Shown: positions 61,810 through 64,000 of the stretch, piece after piece
How positions within the stretch are numbered: the first letter of the stretch is position 1
How the letters are laid out: each line of letters begins with the position of its first letter
NCBI GenBank assembly: GCA_036677685.1
Contig: JAVBWA010000014.1
Span: forward strand, 14,449 to 78,448
Source: JAQUBU01 sp036677685
GTDB taxonomy: Bacteria > Bacillota > Syntrophomonadia > Syntrophomonadales > Syntrophomonadaceae
Length of the DNA: 64,000 nt
Direction: 5' to 3'
The notes under the pieces: model-generated
Told to the model about the DNA's origin: nothing
The model's database searches: none
Seen by the model: the letters and a program-made list of their open reading frames with translations, nothing else
Position numbers and translations under genes: made by a program

Positions 61810-62571
61810 ATGGATAGTGAAAAGGATAATATAATTTTCATTGTTGAAGAAGATTCGGTGGTTGGTAAAGTGCTGGCCAATACCGAACTAATCCTGCCGA
61901 ATCGTATAGATAAGGTGCTTCGAGTATTTCCAGGACTGACCGGGAATGAGACCAAATCATCCTTTTATGCAATTCCGGTATGGCAAGCAGCGATGTTGGG
62001 GAGCCTCGCCGCACTAGCCGGCTGGTGGCTAATGGAAACCTATTTCCCCAATGATTCGTTTGTTATCAATCCGTTTGGTGACTTTACCGGTCTGTACTGG
62101 CTGACCAATGCCATTCCAGCCGGTATAATCGGGATATTCCTTGGTTCACTGGAGGGTCTTAAGTCAAGAGACTGGATTAAATTACTGTGGAATGCCAGTC
62201 AGGCTCTCGCCTTAACTATATCTGGAGGTGTTCTGGGCAGCTTTTTAGCTCAGGTGGCTTATCTATACCTGGAGAGTATATCCGGGGGGCACCTCTTTAT
62301 ATCAACGCTGGCCCAGATACTGGGTTGGACAATTCTGGGCCTGTTTATTGGGTTGGGCCAGGCAATCGTTTCTTACAACGGCAGTAAAATGGGATACGGG
62401 ATGATTAGCGGCTTAATCGGCGGACTATTCGGAGGCCTGCTGTTTAGTTTGATTGAGTCTCAAGTGCCGGGAGGGATTATAGCCCGAATGGCAGCTTACG
62501 GAATTATGGGAGGATCTATCGGCTGCGCTGTAGGATTAGCCGACCGCCAAAAGCCTAATAATTGCCGTTAA
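61810..62571 (+). CDS. Glycine-rich polytopic membrane protein of the Ub-like cluster
   Basis: A 253-residue protein. Short acidic N-terminal part (about 55 residues), then six or seven helices with many Gly (GSLAALAGWWLM; NAIPAGIIGIFLG; ALTISGGVLGSFLA; GWTILGLFIGLGQAIV; GMISGLIGGLFGGLLF; AAYGIMGGSIGCAVG). It looks like an internal repeat of two- or three-helix units. No catalytic motif. GGAGAGGGG site. Possibly the membrane scaffold or the substrate of the conjugation system; this is inference. Confidence 0.7.
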   Translation: MDSEKDNIIFIVEEDSVVGKVLANTELILPNRIDKVLRVFPGLTGNETKSSFYAIPVWQAAMLGSLAALAGWWLMETYFPNDSFVINPFGDFTGLYWLTNAIPAGIIGIFLGSLEGLKSRDWIKLLWNASQALALTISGGVLGSFLAQVAYLYLESISGGHLFISTLAQILGWTILGLFIGLGQAIVSYNGSKMGYGMISGLIGGLFGGLLFSLIESQVPGGIIARMAAYGIMGGSIGCAVGLADRQKPNNCR

Positions 62572-62599
62572 TCAATTTCCAGACCAGGGAGGGTAATTA

Positions 62600-63478
62600 A
62601 TGGAATCAAACCAGATCGATAAGACTTGTCCTTATTGCCAATCACCTATTGATCAATCTGACCAAACCACAGTCTGTTCTCATTGTATGATCCCGCATCA
62701 TGCCGAATGCTGGCTGGAAAATGGCGGCTGTACTACCTATGGCTGCAAGTATGCACCAGTACTGGCCCCGGCTTCCCCAACCGGTGTTGCTGGATCCAGT
62801 TCCAGAACCATAGCTCCGGCGGGATTGTCAGGAGGAGTAATCTGCCCTTACTGTCAGCAGGCAACTTCCAATAGTCTGCAAAAATGTGAACACTGCCAGG
62901 GACCTTTGTATGCCGGGTTCTGGAATCGCTTATGGGCATTGGTGTTTGATAAAATAGTGTTATGCAGTCTGAGTTATTTTGGGTTATTTATATTCATTAC
63001 GCTTGGGTTAATTACAGCGAATGTAGCTGGAGGTGGAGATAATTCAGATGTTTTTATTGGTATTGCCTTTATTGTCTATTTAATTCTAATGTTGGTGGCC
63101 TCGTGGCTCTATTATGCCATATTTGAAAGCTCATCCCGGTGCGCCACCCTGGGTAAAATTCTGTTGGGGATAGCGGTGACTGATTATGAAGGCCGTAGAA
63201 TTACATTTGGACGGGCCTCAGCTCGTTATTTCGCTAGTATCCTGTCTTATCTGCTATTATTCCTCGGGTATATTGCGGCTGCTTTGACTCCCCGTAAACA
63301 GGCCTTGCACGATACTATTGCCCATACGGTAGTAGTCCGTTCGGTTAGACCGGATAGCACACATGGAGATCAGAATCAAACCCGCCGCCTGGTCATAGGT
63401 ATAATTATCGGTTCGATCATGGTTATATCCGGGCTAATAAGTGTCTATATTATTATGCTGGTACGTAAATTATCTTAA
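62600..63478 (+). CDS. RING-like finger fused to RDD membrane domain (candidate E3)
   Basis: A 292-residue protein. Residues 10-49 carry C10-x2-C13, C26-x2-C29, H34-x2-C37 and C44-x4-C49, the cross-brace order of RING/PHD-type treble clefs (C3HC4-like), with CSHCMIPHHAECW as its core. Residues 81-102 form a second zinc ribbon (CPYC ... CEHC). Then an RDD domain starts at AGFWNRLWALVFDKIV, with GKILLGIAVTDYEGRRITFG and KQALHDTIAHTVVVR. A last helix follows. In the context of Ubl, E1 and E2 genes, the RING-like part is a natural candidate E3 at the membrane. ATG after AGGGAGGG. Confidence 0.82.
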   Translation: MESNQIDKTCPYCQSPIDQSDQTTVCSHCMIPHHAECWLENGGCTTYGCKYAPVLAPASPTGVAGSSSRTIAPAGLSGGVICPYCQQATSNSLQKCEHCQGPLYAGFWNRLWALVFDKIVLCSLSYFGLFIFITLGLITANVAGGGDNSDVFIGIAFIVYLILMLVASWLYYAIFESSSRCATLGKILLGIAVTDYEGRRITFGRASARYFASILSYLLLFLGYIAAALTPRKQALHDTIAHTVVVRSVRPDSTHGDQNQTRRLVIGIIIGSIMVISGLISVYIIMLVRKLS

Positions 63479-63578
63479 CAGCCACTGATTAAATGACGCA
63501 CTATAAAAGTTCATATTGATACTCTTCTGCAAATCTTGTTTAGGAATTGAATAGATTACAAATGCCGGTTAGGGTGGA

Positions 63579-63716
63579 AATCGCCTTGCCAGATACGACC
63601 GCATCGTACACGATGCATACAAAATCACTATTGAAAGCATCGATCCGTCGGAAGACATTTCAATGCGTGAAGTATCGGGAATCGCTTATGATAAAAAAGC
63701 CCGCAAACCTGCATGA
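63579..63716 (+). pseudogene. IS21-type IstB C-terminal remnant, second copy
   Basis: The plus-strand frame reads ARYDRIVHDAYKITIESIDP and SEDISMREVSGIAYDKKARK, ending at TGA 63714-63716. It matches the remnant at 55914-56110 over about 80 bases at high identity, in the opposite orientation. A 17-base direct repeat (GAATCGCTTATGATAAA at 63679-63695 and 63745-63761) marks the junction with the IS256-type piece. Confidence 0.65.
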
Positions 63717-63751
63717 ATACTGGACGCAATTTCTTGTGGGTAGAGAATCGC

Positions 63752-64000
63752 TTATGATAAATGGGTATCGTCCATATCAATTCCAATAGCTATGTAGACA
63801 GTACGCTGTTTTACCAGCCCTTCGGTTCTGACTGGATAATGAATAGCATCAAAAAACATTATGGCGTAGAGCGGTTTTAAAGGGAGATTTTGCCATTCTT
63901 TTATCTCAGGAAGTATTCTGTCTGTGATTTTAGAGATGGTTTCTGCAGATACTTCTGCTCCATATAGAGATTCTATATGTGAACTAATATCCCGTGTGCT
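63752..64000 (-). pseudogene. IS256-family transposase fragment (continues beyond window)
   Basis: On the minus strand, from the window edge, the frame reads STRDISSHIESLYGAEVSAE, TISKITDRILPEIKEWQN, LYAIMFFDAIHYPV and VYIAIGIDMDDT, the central part of IS256-type mutator transposases, including the Asp of FxDAIHY. It stops at 63752 soon after GIDMDDT, well before the normal end, so it is 3' truncated. The start lies outside the window. Confidence 0.78.

Overview
The window looks like a chromosomal stretch from an anaerobic, endospore-forming member of the Clostridia. It has two sets of spore germination receptor genes, a SpoIID gene, the Firmicute order cdaA-cdaR-glmM-glmS with a glmS ribozyme, low-to-medium GC, and strong GGAGG ribosome binding sites with frequent TTG and GTG starts. 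An acyl-CoA dehydrogenase with FixC, FixX and EtfBA partners, plus an enoyl-CoA hydratase, points to a fatty-acid oxidiser. A Syntrophomonas-like syntroph is my best guess; this is inference, not a match to a known genome.

Layout. 1-6.3 kb: an envelope redox cluster made of an SLH protein (cut by the window edge), several lipoproteins with a sulfite-oxidase-like fold, a flavinylated FMN-binding protein and a NapH-like polyferredoxin. 6.5-11.8 kb: an unknown protein, a TrmO-FmdE fusion, an ECF transporter (S, A, A, T) and the broken, partly inverted remains of a second EcfT. 11.9-17.8 kb: a sugar nucleotidyltransferase, an HI0933-family flavoprotein and a MoxR/VWA pair. 18-24.6 kb: fatty-acid oxidation and electron-transfer flavoprotein genes with a MarR regulator. 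26-32.4 kb: gerB-gerC and gerA-gerB-gerC on the minus strand. 33-36.8 kb: housekeeping genes. 37-42 kb: a branched-chain amino acid ABC transporter without livF, followed by an EamA exporter. 42-47 kb: spoIID, trmL, a hybrid histidine kinase, a diguanylate cyclase and a ferredoxin. 47.6-55.7 kb: thiN, cdaA, cdaR, a flavoprotein, glmM, the glmS ribozyme and glmS.

The most exciting part is 57.85-63.48 kb. A tightly spaced plus-strand cluster encodes a trypsin-like protease, a ubiquitin-like beta-grasp protein ending in glycine, an E1-like adenylating enzyme, a membrane-anchored JAB/JAMM peptidase, an E2-like protein with an HPN motif and cysteine, a polytopic membrane protein and a RING-like/RDD membrane protein. 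This is a candidate complete Ub-E1-E2-E3-DUB set in a bacterium, probably tied to the membrane. It lies between remnants of insertion sequences and next to a group II intron fragment.

The window is also rich in small intergenic repeats. There are 11 copies of a roughly 130-bp structured repeat, a perfect 46-bp inverted repeat, and AT-rich elements, one of which sits inside the P2 loop of the glmS ribozyme.
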